This document shows positions 12,568-24,924 of a stretch of DNA of 64,000 nt, one piece after another (position 1 is the first letter of the stretch; every line of letters starts with the position of its first letter). The notes beneath the pieces were generated by a model. The model had not been told where the DNA came from, searched no databases, and saw only the letters and a list, made by a program, of their open reading frames with translations. The translations under genes were made by a program, and so were the position numbers. The stretch covers positions 22,902,817 to 22,966,816 of the forward strand of contig CM055876.1 in NCBI GenBank assembly GCA_029582165.1. The letters are read 5' to 3'. Origin of the DNA: Portulaca oleracea. Lineage: Eukaryota > Streptophyta > Magnoliopsida > Caryophyllales > Portulacaceae.

Positions 12568-13117
12568 GTTATAAATTATTTTTTATATTTAAAAAAGTGC
12601 TTAAAATAAGCTTAATATAAGGGGTTGATTTGACTATGTTACCACTTACCATTTGTGGTCATTAACGCAGTTTACGCATCTCAAGGTTCTTATAATTGAT
12701 AATTAATGTTTACTATTAAGAAAATGGACAGTGATACACATCTTGCCTTAAGATGATTAATAACCATCTTGAATTGTCTATATTTCACATTTTGTTAACT
12801 TTTAGTAATATTATCTCTAATAATTATGTATATTTATTAACTACAAGAGTATAATACTTATTTTTCAAGTCAAAAAATATAAAGTAATTAATATCTAATT
12901 TTATCAATCATAATAAAAAAATACACATTTTATGCATAGTTTTATATTTATGAAAAATATAAATAAATAAATATTTTTATATTGTTTATAGGTTATAATA
13001 ACCCTCAAAGTAATGAAAGATACTCTTATAATGATTTAAATATACTTGCATTTAATTTTATGAGTGATTTAGGTGAGATGTAAGATGATTAAAAACCATC
13101 TTGCTGCAAGATATTTA
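12568..13117. other. Intergenic, no gene seen
   Basis: AT-rich sequence following the retrotransposon array. It contains two short similar phrases around AAGATGATTAA..ACCATCTTG (near 12750 and 13083). There is no coding region or recognised repeat. Confidence 0.6.
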
Positions 13118-13333
13118 CTACCTCTGTCCCAAAATTATGTCCAGTTTGACAAACTTTGACCTTTTATTTATATTATCTTATTTCAATTAAATTTATAAAA
13201 TTTTTATCTGATAAATAATATTTAGGAAGATAACTTTCCAATGTTGATGGTTTCATACCTAAGTCGCTATAATTTATGATTAATTGTCGGTCAAAGTTTG
13301 TGAAAGTGGACATTTATTTTGGTACGGAGGGAG
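13118..13333. mobile_element. Stowaway-like MITE
   Basis: 216 bp. The inverted ends read CTACCTCTGTCCCAAAA and, inverted from the right, CTCCCTCCGTACCAAAA. It is flanked by TA on both sides (13116-13117 and 13334-13335), as for Tc1/mariner-derived Stowaway elements. The inner arms GTTTGACAAACTTTGACC and GGTCAAAGTTTG also pair. It does not code for protein. Confidence 0.9.
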
Positions 13334-13335
13334 TA

Positions 13336-15313
13336 TCATTTTGCTAAAAAAATAAGGTCAAACATCACAAGAAATAGTAACTTGATGAATGATAAGGCAC
13401 ACAAAAAATGTCTTAGGACAAGATTCATATCATCGTCCCTTCTCTTATATTCTTGCAAAATGAGCCTCAATTCCTTCAATATATAATATTAAAGGAAGAT
13501 AGTAGAAAAATCGTCCTTCAATTAAAAGTAATTTAAGAGGACAAAAAAGCTCGTTTATTACATAGACATAAAGACCAGTTCACTTCAAATCATACTAGAA
13601 ATATCTTAAATATTTCTGTTGTTACGGCTTAGAGCAAATAAATTTAGAAATTATTTTTCAATAGTTGACCACCTACCTTGAGCATATTTAAATTGCATGG
13701 CACAGTGGTACATTGACAGCCCTTTTTGACCATATATTGTTCTTGGTTCCCATAACCTTTTTTTGTGGGATGGTTAGCAATTGGCACATGAATGACTTAC
13801 CTACTATTTAATTATTCTTAGCATATGGTTATATTCTATAGTATCATAAAATACATCGAAAAATTGCTTTCTGAGAATAATCACATATACACGTTTTGAT
13901 TAAAGGAGCTCACTTTCAACTCCACTAGATTTTGTAAAGCTATAATTTACATGGATTGACCACCCCATTTAAGGTTACTAATTCATGCTATCTAAGGCCA
14001 TGTGATCACGTGGATTAGTTTACTTGTATGCTTTAGCCTTTATGTTAAATTTTACAAAATTTAAAGTGCTTTGCTCCTAAAGTTTTAATATTTTTGAAAT
14101 ATAATTAAAGAAAATCAAATTGATTACTCCAAAGTAAATAACTAGAATATATATAAGTGTTATTGTACTCCTCAAATATATTTAGGATGAAAGAAAATTT
14201 ACATACCCGTACACATGAAATTGATTATTAAAAAATAGATCATTTCAAAAACAAATATAAGGATAGATGTAACAGATGGAAATTGATAATCAAAAAATAG
14301 ATGCTTTGTCTTATGTTTTAGATAAATTTGTACCATCTACTTAAACTAATAACGGAATGAATACTTTAGATTGTTTTAAGGACATGAAAAATTTCTTAAA
14401 TGTGTTTTAATTTGTTTTGTCAATATCTCGTGTCCCTTTTTTATTTATCACGTTATTTATTTTTAATTTTTTACATTATTTGATTTTTACTATTTCAACA
14501 ACTATAATAATCGTTCTATCTTTAATAAATAAGTTTTTTTTACCTCATTTCAAAGGTATTTTCATAAATATTTTGGGTAATTTAAAAATTTTCATTCCAT
14601 TACCAATGTTCGTAAATTTTCTGAAAATAGTTATTACGACAAATAAAAAATGACGGATCTTTGAAATAAATGAACATTCATATAATAACACTCAATCACA
14701 ATCTCCTTCCTCGAAAGCCTAAATCCTTATTAATCTCTTGATCGCCGGTGGTTCCCCATTTGTGTTGGGGTGGGCAGGGTCATTCTAGGCCAATAAATAA
14801 ATAACTTTTTAGTAAAATTAAAGATAAAAATTATGAATTTTATTTTATTATATGAGTGAAATAATATAATGATAACCCAATTTCGAATATATAGATGAGT
14901 CATTGCTCTTGTGAGGAGAAAACATATTATATATGTCAAAAGTTGACTCTTAACAATTTCTTATGATTTAATTTGTACGACTATACTTAGTTTCTAATTA
15001 TAATATATGTATTATTGTTCAAGTTAAAGTCTTATTTTATTTTAGAGGAATTAAGAATCTGTAGCTGCTTATCATATCGATCACTACGGTCCACGAATGT
15101 CTTATGCATGATGAGATTCTTCAAAGCTACTACTAACCTACTACTCTATCTTTGTTGAGAATAATATTGGCTCAAAACATATAATACATCGAAATTAGCT
15201 CAACTTTTACATCATTCGAATTTACGCGTGGCAATAAAATTAAGCCAAATTGTTCATCTAAATATATCACAATATTTATTCTTTTACTTGACATAATGAG
15301 AATTGCATATATA
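13336..15313. other. Intergenic, no gene seen
   Basis: AT-rich. Short ORFs (for example 14417-14653) have low-complexity F/I/L-rich translations and no family resemblance. No RNA gene is recognised. Confidence 0.6.
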
Positions 15314-15614
15314 TGTATTATGTGACACTTCGGTTATATGGTTAAAGTGTGGCTTAAAAGATTTGAAATGACTATTTATATCACCAAAGTGCACCTTCTT
15401 TTAAGGTAGCTCATCTGTCGGCAACTTCCCAGTTAAGTGTGGTTGGCTGGGATTAGTTTCAGAATGAGTGATCCCCTGAAAGGTTTTCCTAGGCAGTATG
15501 TGAGCGAGGACGAAACACGCTGAAAAAACTTGTAATGATTTGTGAGGTCAAGCATCGTTCTTTGAAGTAATTATTGATAATATTCGCAGCCCTGAGAAGG
15601 GCGGAGGCATTACA
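15314..15614 (+). mobile_element. Cassandra-like TRIM, solo LTR with 5S rRNA-like domain
   Basis: About 300 bp starting TGTATT and ending ATTACA, which are imperfect inverted termini. The centre (about 15388-15500) aligns by eye with the 3' two-thirds of plant 5S rRNA, including the internal promoter. A 5S-derived domain within an LTR is the hallmark of Cassandra, a non-autonomous plant retrotransposon. No second LTR or PBS follows, so this is a solo LTR. The exact target duplication is uncertain (ATATA against TATAA). Confidence 0.75.
15425..15493 (+). promoter_or_regulatory. 5S-type Pol III internal promoter (box A / intermediate element / box C)
   Basis: Box A-like AGTTAAGTGTGG at 15431-15442, intermediate element-like GAATGAGTG at 15462-15470 and box C-like ATCCCCTGAAAGGTT at 15471-15485 match the order and spacing of 5S rRNA genes, with several substitutions. 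It is probably a decayed Cassandra promoter and not a 5S gene. Confidence 0.6.
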
Positions 15615-16437
15615 TATAATATCCTTCATGATATGATAAATGAAGATGGAATATAAAACTAGCAAGCATTTAATTTACTAAAAAGAAAAGAATTAGTAAT
15701 GATGGAATCAGACAAGATCCATTTTCGGCACCACTAATTCCAACTTTTAAAACTTTAGCAAATACATTAATAATCATGCACTGACCCAACCATAATCATG
15801 TGTTACGCATATGGTATAATACACTAAATATGCGCCAAAGTTACACACAAAGGGACATATATAGTGGGGGGGGGGGGGCATTTTGTAAACGAAAGTTCCA
15901 AGCTTAAACTTTAGAAGACTACGACTCAATTTCTTTCCTCAAAACGTATTAGGGTTGAATTCCTCCATATTTGCCATGTTTCATAAGATCCCCCCTTTAT
16001 ATCATAGAGTTTAAATTTTCTACAACCTTCTTTTTACCATTTCTATCTTTTCCCATCCTTACCCTTATTATCGCGGTGTCATATATTGGTGCGTCATTTA
16101 TAATCATCCTCATTAATATTATTGGTTTTCCTATTTTAAGCCTTATCTTCTTAAGCTATATTCTCTTTCTTTGTCATTTTTCGATATGTGTTATATTTAA
16201 CTTTTTGCAATCTTTGTGTAACTTTCAATTTTTAGTATAAGATGTAATAAATGTATTAATATAAAATTATTTTTCAAAATGAATTTAGCGATGTTATAGA
16301 CTTCATATAGTTTAAAAATGTGTAAATTTGGCAAGTGTAGTAGGCACATAGGAATTTAGGAATTGTTACTACTTGACTATCACTTTTATTGGTACGTTAA
16401 TTTTATAATTTATAATTACAGTCAAAACTAATGAAGT
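15615..16437. other. Intergenic, poly-G tract
   Basis: No gene seen. A 13-base G run lies at 15866-15878. The 15971-16240 ORF is F/I/L-rich and has no recognisable domain. Confidence 0.55.
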
Positions 16438-16822
16438 TTAGAGAAATTTTATTTGATAGGGTCAATTTTTACCTATTCCAAATTATTAACCACTTTAAAA
16501 ATTATTTCAAGTGGTAAACTTAATTTCAAAACTATTACATCCCGTGAATTCTTCAATTCTTTTACTGTACATCGTCAAGTCGTTGCCTGACAAAACCCTC
16601 CTCTTTCAAAGTCACTCATTCAATCCCAATCTAGCTTAAGGAACTTGAGTTCAATCCTAAACTTATGGGATATTGTGAGGCAATGACTTAGCGGGAATCT
16701 AAGAAGAATTTTCGAGATGGAATAGTTTTGAAAATAAATCTATCACTTAAAAATAATTTCTAAGGCAATTAACAATTTGAAGTAAACAAAATTTGAAATC
16801 TATCAAATACTATTTTCCTAAA
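16438..16822. mobile_element. Foldback MITE-like element, copy 1
   Basis: The arms are inverted over more than 100 bp: TTTCAAAACTATTACATC near 16524 pairs with GAGATGGAATAGTTTTG near 16714, and the pairing continues outward through ATTTGATAG near 16451 and CTATCAAAT near 16800. Superfamily unknown; no coding capacity. Confidence 0.6.
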
Positions 16823-17054
16823 ATTTAATTGCACATACCCCGTAACGGCAGGTAATAAGTCATGTGATCGCGTTTTAACCTGATACTACCCTGCATGTGT
16901 TTCATATTATTTGTTTCATTTGAAAATTATATGGTCAAATTTTAAATTTGATCATCAATTTCTCAATATACATATAATGATTCATTATATAAAACTGCTA
17001 TCATCAGATTCATAAAAAAACATCATCTTAAAAGTATAATATTTGTAAAGAAAT

Positions 17055-17612
17055 ATACTATCTTATTTTTAAAACTATTCCATCCCATGGGTTCATCAAT
17101 TCTTATACTGTCATTAGGTCGTTGCCTGACAAAACTCTCCTTCTCTTTCAGAGTTCACTTGTTCACTCTCAATCCCGCTCAAGGAATTTGAGTTCAATCC
17201 TAAACTTATGGGATATTGTGAGACAACTACTAAGCGGGAATCCAAGAAGACCTCTCGAGATGGAATAGTTTTTAAAATAAATTTACCACTTAAAATAATT
17301 TCTAAAGCAATTGACAAATTTCTTAAAATTTAATTGCATATGCCCCATAACGGCAGGTAATAAGGAAAAATAGTAACAATACGCCATTTAAAGCTATCCA
17401 TATTACCATTATTTTATAAGTCATGTGATCATGTTTTAACCTAATACTATCTGCATTTTATATTATTTGTCTTATTTGAAAATTGTATGATCAAATTTTA
17501 AAAGTTTTGAACATAAATTTCTATACATATATATAAACAATGACTTGTTATGTAAAATTACTATTATCATATATATTCGTTATGAAAGCTACTATCTTAA
17601 AAGTATAATATT
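17055..17612. repeat. Diverged tandem duplicate of 16500-17045
   Basis: The order of similar blocks is repeated: an AAACTATTCCATCC arm, TCGTTGCCTGACAAAAC, a GAGTTCAATCCTAAACTTAT segment, GCGGGAATC.AAGAAGA, AACGGCAGGTAATAAG, TCATGTGATC, and a closing TTAAAAGTATAATATT. Copies are offset by ~545 bp and clearly diverged. Confidence 0.75.
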
Positions 17613-17615
17613 ATA

Positions 17616-17875
17616 CTTCCTCCGTCTCAAATAAATTGTCCAAGTTTGACTAATTAAATCAAAAATTTTAAATTTTGACCGTTGATTTATCAAATTATAT
17701 ATTGAGTTATTATATAAAATAGATTACCGCCACTAGATTTGTGACCAAAAATATTTTTATTTGAACACAACATTATTAGTCCTACTAAAATAAAATGTAA
17801 AAATACAGCGATTAAAATATTACATTGAAGACTATAACAAGATAAACTTGGACAAATTAATTAAGAAAGGGGGAG
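17616..17875. mobile_element. Stowaway-like MITE
   Basis: 260 bp. The left end CTTCCTCCGTCTC and right end GAAAGGGGGAG are inverted, flanked by TA at 17614-17615 and 17876-17877. The inner arms TTGTCCAAGTTTG and AAACTTGGACAA pair. It lies about 350 bp upstream of the transporter start codon and so within its promoter region. Confidence 0.85.
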
Positions 17876-18100
17876 TAATTATTAATCAAATATTATATAA
17901 AAAAAATCTATCAATAAAGAGTAATATTAGTAACGGTGACATGTAACTTTGAAAAAAAAATAATACGGAAGGAATAGAGTATTTGGTTCAATCCACTCTA
18001 GTTTCTTTTAGTACGAAATCGCCCTTTTTGTTTCCTAATTTTCATAGCAAAGTAAATGCCCGTGAAAGTTCGGAGGACTGTTTGGTTACCTTTTGGTTCC

Positions 18101-18110
18101 CTATAAAACA
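18101..18110 (+). promoter_or_regulatory. Candidate TATA box of the WAT1-related gene
   Basis: CTATAAAACA lies 116 bp before the start codon. A start site about 30 bp downstream would give a ~90 base leader that is purine-rich just before the ATG. Confidence 0.5.
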
Positions 18111-18225
18111 GAATGCGAGTATAGTTAAAGAGGCCACGCACCCCCACCCTGAAAAACAGAGCACACCAAACACAGAGTAAAACAGTGAGGGGAAACGTAG
18201 AGAAGAGAGAAAAAGAAAGAAAGAG

Positions 18226-21200
18226 ATGGGATTCAGACAATGGATAAACGGGTTGGGTCCATTGTTGGGTATGTTGATTGTTCAAGTAATATCAACCGGG
18301 TTGCAGATTTTATCCAAGCTCATACTAAGCCAAGGCTCCTTTGTCTTTGCTGTTATGGCCTATCGCCATCTTTTGGCTGCTCTATGCATTGCCCCTTTTG
18401 CCTTCTATCTTGAGAGGTACCATTTCTTCCTTCACTATTTCATCTGTTTTTTTTTTCCAACATTTTGTTAGAGTATAAAATCACCATTGGACCTACAACA
18501 ATCAGTTTAAATTTTTGATTGAGTTGATTGCATATCGTATAAAAACCAGACATGAGTAAGAGATCTCTTATTCAAATGTCAGCAACCCCATTCGCATGAA
18601 AAAGCGTGTTAGATGGTTCCACAATTTTACTGTTGATTATGATTTTTCATGCCATTTTTCACTCTCTTTGCAGGGGAAGCACAACCAAGCTGAGTTTGAA
18701 GATTTTATTCTGGATATTTCTCTCCTCTCTAACAGGGTAATTATATTAGTCCATGATCATCTTATTCTTTCTTTTTACTTGAAGTGTTTTATTTACAGTT
18801 TCCCCCCAAAAAAATTGGAAAAATTGCGTGAGAATCTCATGTTGGGTCTTTGTTTATAGTCAAACTAAGTTTATAGTTTAAACATATATAAGAAGAAATT
18901 CTTTAACGAATTCAACTCTTGTAAGAGAATATAGTTAACTAAAAACATTTTTTCTTGATTTTTAAAAGAGCAGTTTGGAGTGAGTGTGATATCAAATTGA
19001 CAAGGACAACCTATCACAGCAGAAAAATTACCCCAATAAAAAACTAACACAAACAATTCCACCATGCAGGCCAAAATTCTAAATACTTATTATTCTTGGT
19101 GATTTTATGACTGAAATGATTGATCCTTGTACTTTTATTTTATTAAGTATACTACGTTTATGGTTTAAATTAAGTGGGGAGCACTTGGCAGCGAAAGCAC
19201 TAAGAATGAAACGCACCATATTCGACACGTATAAACCCAACACTAGCTCCCCTTTAATTTCTTTCAGTTTTATTTTAATTTTTTGGGTGTCTTGACCTAA
19301 TTAGTTGGATTGGAGTTGATCATTTTTTGTGTTGATATTCCATTGATGAAAATGATGATGAGGTTGAGTGAGTGAGTCATGGGACAAATTCCAGCATATA
19401 AATCACTATAGTTTGTGTAGCTGAGTTTAGGTTGTCATCTCAAATTTCTTTTTGCTTTGTTTAGGATAGCTTTGGTTCTTCTCCTCTTGCATGTTTGATT
19501 GACAATTGTCCTAATGAGTGCCATCAACCTTACTTTTTCCTTACCTTTTTTTTTTGCCTACTTTTTCTTTCTTTTTATCTTAGGTAAGGCGACTTCAATC
19601 ATTTCACTAATGTGTGGAATCAAGTTTTGAGTAGGAAATTTTAGGATTATGTTTTAAGATATTTACATGGGCTTTTGGGTAAAAAGATTGTTTAGATATT
19701 TAATCAAAATGAGATAGCTCACTTCTTGATATGGTATGTTGTGAGATTGACCTATGATCGTTATGAGATCAGAAAAATGGATTGAACTTTGATTATTCAC
19801 TGAATTTATACATCTACACTTTAAAGACTATAAATTGAATTTGACATTGTAAATGAATTTAAGATTTTATGTATTCCATTTATGTGAAAATTCAGTAAAA
19901 TTTGAATAGTTTCTATAAATTTACTTATTATTTCAGTAAGTTATTAATTACATTTCTGATAAATTTGAACAGTTTTTGGGATGATCATGTGAAAGTTCTG
20001 TTAAAGTTGAAATGTTGACCAACCATCATTAGCTTGTTGACTAACCATCATCTGCTATTAATTCTTCCACTGAAAATTATCTTAGATTTTCTTCCCTTAT
20101 AGTATATTTTAAAAGTTGAAATATCAACTGATTAGTGTTACCTAGTACTCCAATAATGTTTTATAGTATTAGTGGTGCATTTGGTTGTCCCTTGAGAAAA
20201 TATTTTTTGAGAAAGTTTTTTTTTTGATAGCTTTTTTTTAGAAATTTTTTTTATGCGAAAGGATATTTTATAGTGTTTAGTTTACATATAAAATCATTGG
20301 CAAGTTTATAGGGAAGTTTATTTAAAATGTCTAAATTACCTTTATTTATTTATAAAATGGCATGTAGGAAAATTTGATACGTTCCTTTCCCATGGGAAAC
20401 AAATTTTCCCAACACTTCCATGGAAACAGTTTCTCGTCCAACATGAAAAATATTGGACTCTCTACAAAACTTTTCCATACATATTTGTACTCAGATATGG
20501 GAAAGCTTGGTCAACTTGAAAAAGTAAACATCGACCAAACACTCCCATATTATTTTTCATTTAAACTAACTTTTTTTTGTTATATAGTAATATTTATCCC
20601 TTTGCCGTTTCAATAATATGTAACATATTAATATATGTTCTTTAATTGTACAAAATGTTTGATTTTCTTCTCTCTTTACAATCCCATAACATTAATTGTA
20701 CGGGTAGTTTTGTCATTAAGTTCAATTATCAAGACTTTACCGGTGCCTCAATATTCTCTTTTTTCTTCTCTTACGTCAAAATGTTTATCATTTTGCTTTT
20801 ACACTCGGTGCATGAGCTCCATCGATTGGAGAGCAAGTTTTAGGAATCAAAGCTTATTTATCCCATCAATAATTAATCCCTTGTTAATGTTAAATGCAGG
20901 ATTACGATGGCAATGGGGATGTTCTACTATGGACTAAGGGATACTACTGCAACATACGCTACAAATTTCCTCAACTTAATCCCAATTGTCACCTTTATTT
21001 TCTCAATTATCTTACGGTAGGTACGTCTCCTTATTTATTTTCTATATGCATGCTTACATATTCAAGGCATTATTCATATTAATGCACACTGCAGTACTTA
21101 TTTAATAAACGTTCGTACTTCCTCCAAGCTGCCATGCAAATTAAAACATGCACATGGTCCTTAGCATATATATCAATTATCAAATATGTTTTTGTATTCT

Positions 21201-22880
21201 ATGTGTATCTTGTTCGGCAATTTAATTCGTTGATTACAAATTCTTGGATATATGCATGCTGATTTTAAACATAAGATTTATAAGGATGTACACTTAATAA
21301 TAGCTATCATTACATATATTTGAAAGAGACAATTTTTTCAATGTATAATGAGCTATTTAAATTATTTTTTATGGACAGTTGAGATTTTGTATTAAATTGA
21401 ACATCCTTACAAATATTTTGGACCTCTTTGTAGAGTTTCCAATCAACAAAAATATACAATATCTTCCCAATATATATATTAGACTATTTAAAATTTTTAT
21501 TGGGATTGGGGTGTCCATGGACACCCCTGGGACATACACATAGCTGATAGCTGCCCATATGCATGAGATAGTGTCGTATGAAATCTACGAGCAAATGTAA
21601 ATATTAATGGCTCGTATCTGAAAAAGAAAATTGTTTTGAATATGGTTTCAGAATGGAGAAACTAAAGCTGAATACAAGGAGGGGAAAGATTAAGGTGATA
21701 GGAACTCTTCTTTGCGTGGGTGGAGCCTTAACAGTTAGTCTCTATAAGGGCAAAGCTTTCCACATTGGAAACAATCATCAGAGTCATCATCACATCATGA
21801 TCAACATAATCAAGCAGAACTGGACACGTGGCACTCTCCTACTCGTTGGCAGCTGCTTGTCTTACGCCACGTGGTTCATAGTGCAGGTATACTAAAACTG
21901 CATTATGTATATATATTTATTCTGATTAAACAGGTTCAATTCCTGTGATCAAACAAAATTGAAGCTCATCTTTTTAATTTTTGTAAAAATGATTTTTGTT
22001 CATGGCGCAGGTTAAATTACTGAAGTTATTTCCATTGAAGTACTGGACTACAATGTTAACCTGTTTGACAGCATCAATCCAAACAGCAGTTGTTGGTGTT
22101 TGCATTGACAGAAGCAAGTCTTCATGGCAATTAGGATGGAATCTTCAGCTACTCACCATTGTTTACTCTGTAAGTTGATTTTATCCTTCTAGTTTTTAAT
22201 GCATATATAGATGCCACGTTCTGAATTCATGCGAATAAGTTAGAAACAAGTCAATCTGATTTGGGATTTGTCACATAGAATTGATGTGTAATTTTGCCAA
22301 CCCCAAGCACAAATGTTAGGTGAATTGATTGATACCCTAAGTAACTCCCTCCTTTGTTTGTCTGTTGCTAATTGCGTATGAAAATGACTTGCATTACGTA
22401 TTAATGCATTTGCAGGGAGTCCTTGCTTCAGCTGCATCATTCTATCTAATCTCATGGGCTGTTTCTAGCAAGGGTCCTACTTATCCACCCATGTTCAACC
22501 CACTATCACTCATCTTCATAGCCCTCATTGAAGCCCTCTTTCTTGGACAAGATCTCACCACTGGATGGTACTTAATCACTTCCCTAATCATCTTCTCCGC
22601 GATCATTAACCCTCTTTAATTTCGACTAATTATGTTTGATTGTGACAAATAAATGAAATGCAGTTTGTTGGGCATGGTGGTGATCATAGTTGGACTGTAT
22701 TCCTTCTTGTGGGGGAGCGGAAGGCAACGAGAGAACAATCCATCGCTGCCCAAATCAACAAGTATCGGAGTCGAAAGTGGGGCCAGTACTGAGCTTGCTG
22801 GTTCGCAGCTTACAGCAATCGTTGTTCCAACTGTTTCGCCCGTTAGTCACAATGATAACGAACGGGAACAACCAACATAA
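18226..22880 (+). CDS. WAT1-related protein (nodulin MtN21 / EamA-like transporter), 7 exons
   Basis: Exons read by eye: 18226-18416, 18674-18736, 20900-21016, 21652-21886, 22011-22169, 22416-22567 and 22664-22880. All introns are GT-AG and the phases join to 1134 nt, 377 residues. The protein begins MGFRQWINGLGPLLGML and has about ten hydrophobic segments in two EamA halves. Family-typical stretches include GLRDTTATYATNFLNLIPI (exon 3), the basic loop EKLKLNTRRGKIK, and a second half with SWAVSSKGPTYPPMFNPL and a C-terminal GLYSFLWG. Length fits the plant drug/metabolite exporter family (about 350-400). Members are plasma-membrane or vacuolar carriers; Arabidopsis WAT1 exports auxin from the vacuole, but the substrate here is unknown. 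The tail of about 65 residues is hydrophilic and probably cytosolic. Exon 6 ends at GG|TACTT within GGATGGTACTT, so the residue at the junction is Cys where many relatives have Ser. No frameshift is seen. Introns 1 and 2 carry transposon fragments. The nearest neighbour is a convergent OVATE gene. Confidence 0.92.
18466..18612 (+). mobile_element. TRIM fragment in intron 1 of the WAT1-related gene
   Basis: An LTR-like TGTTAGAGTATAAAAT start is followed by CAATCAGTTTAAATTTTTG and TTGCAT, a decayed PBS (ATCGTATAAAAACC), an internal remnant (GAGTAAGAGATCTCTTATTC) and a second LTR start TGTTAGA at about 18606. It is the same family as the TRIM at 48974-49231 but internally deleted. Confidence 0.65.
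20174..20546. mobile_element. Probable MITE in intron 2 of the WAT1-related gene
   Basis: The ends GTGGTGCATTTGGTTG and, inverted from the right, TGGGAGTGTTTGGTCG are similar, and T-rich interior phrases such as GAGAAAATATTTT occur. Superfamily and target duplication are unclear. The rest of the 2.16 kb intron 2 (18737-20899) is AT-rich and non-coding. Confidence 0.45.
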
Positions 22881-23170
22881 CTGCATGTCCCGACTCTAGC
22901 TGTTCGATTCGTTTCTCTTTAGCTTTGACATGGTTCAGTATATGCGCAGCTCAATACATATATAGCTCCATTAACAGAACAAGGTCATAGGGTATTATTA
23001 TGACATAATTAACTCAGGAAAGACAGTTTACCCTGTTTTTTATGGGCATCAATGACAGATGTACTATGTCACTGTTACTAAAGGGTTAGTTGTTCCTTAA
23101 CAGACTCTGATGTAATAGTAGGCCTATGTTAGCAATGTATACAGGAAGTTCGTTCATTTTAAATGAAAGA
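22881..23170 (+). other. Probable 3' UTR of the WAT1-related gene
   Basis: Non-coding sequence after the TAA stop at 22878-22880. No canonical AATAAA is seen; a T-rich then AAATGAAAG segment near 23150 is a possible processing region. The end is a guess. Confidence 0.35.
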
Positions 23171-23565
23171 AATTTTACTACTAGTTCATATGAAAATTAA
23201 TCTTTTGATGAAGTATTTAAATTAAAGATTATCCAGGAATCAGGATAAATGAGATATATATCTGTCGTATGTGATCGATACTAATGGGATCCAATCATCC
23301 AAATCAAAGCCAAAATCATTTACAGCGATGGTGTATTGTATTGGGGCAGAATGGGTAGCATGTGGTAGCTGCAGGCCTGCTGTCTTTAAGGACCATCCCG
23401 CTGCAAGGTACGGTAGGTAGCTATACAACAAGTGCAAATCTGTGTTGGAATTTGGAGTTGCACTTTTTCATTCATCAGGGCCAGGGCCTGTTCTTCCATT
23501 TACAATTTCACCCTGCATTTCTGTTTTTTTTTTTTTTTCTATTTTGTTTTAATTCTCAGCGGATA

Positions 23566-24063
23566 TAGGGATGGCAATGGGGTGGGGCAGGTGGGGGGTA
23601 TATTCCCCATCCCCGGATAGGCACCCCACCCCATCCCCGCCTCATTACCGGTTGCAGGGGGGAAATCTTCCACATCCTCAGCGGGTCTCAAACTTAACGG
23701 GGATGAGACTAAGATAAAAACTAAGATAATTATAGAGTGAGAATGAGGAATTATGCTTATAAAGGGTAAATTATTTATATATTCAAAGTTTTTGATTTAC
23801 TAAAAACCTGACATTATACATATAAATTTAAGTTGGAAGAATATTTATGTATTTTAAAAGAAATTGAGGACGGGGATGGGGAATATGTGATGGGTAATTT
23901 TCGTGAACGGGAAAAGGGGAAAGGACGGGGAAAATTTGTGTCCCAATCCCCGCGTGGGAATTTAATTCTTTGCCCCATTCCCATCGGAAGCAGGGATTTT
24001 TTTTCACAGAGTGGGGCGGGGCCTTGGCGGGTACAGGGACTTCCCGCCCCACTGCCATCCATA
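23566..24063. mobile_element. hAT-type MITE
   Basis: 498 bp. The inverted ends are TAGGGATGGCAATGGGG and, from the right, TATGGATGGCAGTGGGG. The flanks AGCGGATA (23558-23565) and AACTGATA (24064-24071) agree at 6 of 8 bases, consistent with a decayed 8-bp hAT target duplication. The ends are G/C-rich. ORFs on both strands here are inverted-repeat shadows. Confidence 0.75.
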
Positions 24064-24238
24064 AACTGATAGCTGAGCATCGAGCATCGATGTCTAAATT
24101 ATAGTCGATCCTTGTCATTTGATCCATAATCATCTAGATTTTTCATCGGTCAAACTTTAAAATTTTACTCATTAATTTCTTAAAATATACAATGTTTTAA
24201 TATACAAGACTACTACCATTAATTTCTAACTACAATGA

Positions 24239-24284
<46 letters not shown>
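24239..24284. repeat. (ATT)n microsatellite
   Basis: About 15 uninterrupted ATT units. Confidence 0.95.
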
Positions 24285-24285
<1 letters not shown>

Positions 24286-24518
24286 ACATAATATTATAAA
24301 TTTTTGATAAGATATTATGTGTGAATTTATTAGTAAAAGAAGCTTTTTAATAAATGACATATAAATCATCAGGGGCGAGTACATAACTACAATGTCCCCC
24401 CACCCCAAAATAATTTACAACTTTGGTGCTAATTTCATTTCATGCAGACTACAGTAAGTAATCTAGTAGACTAGTATTGCATCTTTTTATGCTCCCTCCA
24501 TTTCAATATAACTCTCAT

Positions 24519-24561
24519 CTACTACTACTACTACTACTAATAATAATAATAATAATAATAA
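24519..24561. repeat. Compound (CTA)n-(TAA)n microsatellite
   Basis: CTA units (24519-24540) pass into TAA units (to 24561). A CTCCCTCCATTTCAATA phrase just before at 24491 resembles one Stowaway end, but no partner end was found. Confidence 0.9.
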
Positions 24562-24924
24562 TTCATCACATAAACAATTGCAACAGTCAATTAGAAACGA
24601 CCATAAGCATAGATGATCCCACTGAATCAATGAAAGCAATATATCCTATAGAGAAGCAGGAAGATTACACATAATGGAATAAATTGTGCCCCTAGCATTG
24701 ATTCTCATAAGCTAAATCCCAGAAAATTTACTTTTTGATCACATCAGCTAGGTAACATGCTGTTATTTCAGAACAGGACATTCTGTAACGACGCTCGCAG
24801 AGTAAAAATACTAGACAATCATCACCTTTACCTAATCTGAACAACATGAAGCCAGTGTGTATCTGGCTCGACATACTCACAAGATGAAGTAGCTAGGGTG
24901 AAAAATTTCAAAGACACTCGATGA

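Noticed and set aside
15388..15500. Functional 5S rRNA gene
   Set aside because: Only part of 5S aligns, with many substitutions, and it sits within LTR termini; Cassandra is the better explanation.
18596..18859. 87-residue ORF overlapping exon 2 of the WAT1-related gene
   Set aside because: Wrong frame; exon 2 with its GT-AG borders explains the sequence.
20635..20937. Plus ORFs at the end of intron 2
   Set aside because: Intron sequence with no domain; the real exon 3 begins at 20900 in another frame.
23814..24133. Minus and plus ORFs of 78-101 residues
   Set aside because: They lie over the hAT MITE and its flank; inverted-repeat shadows.
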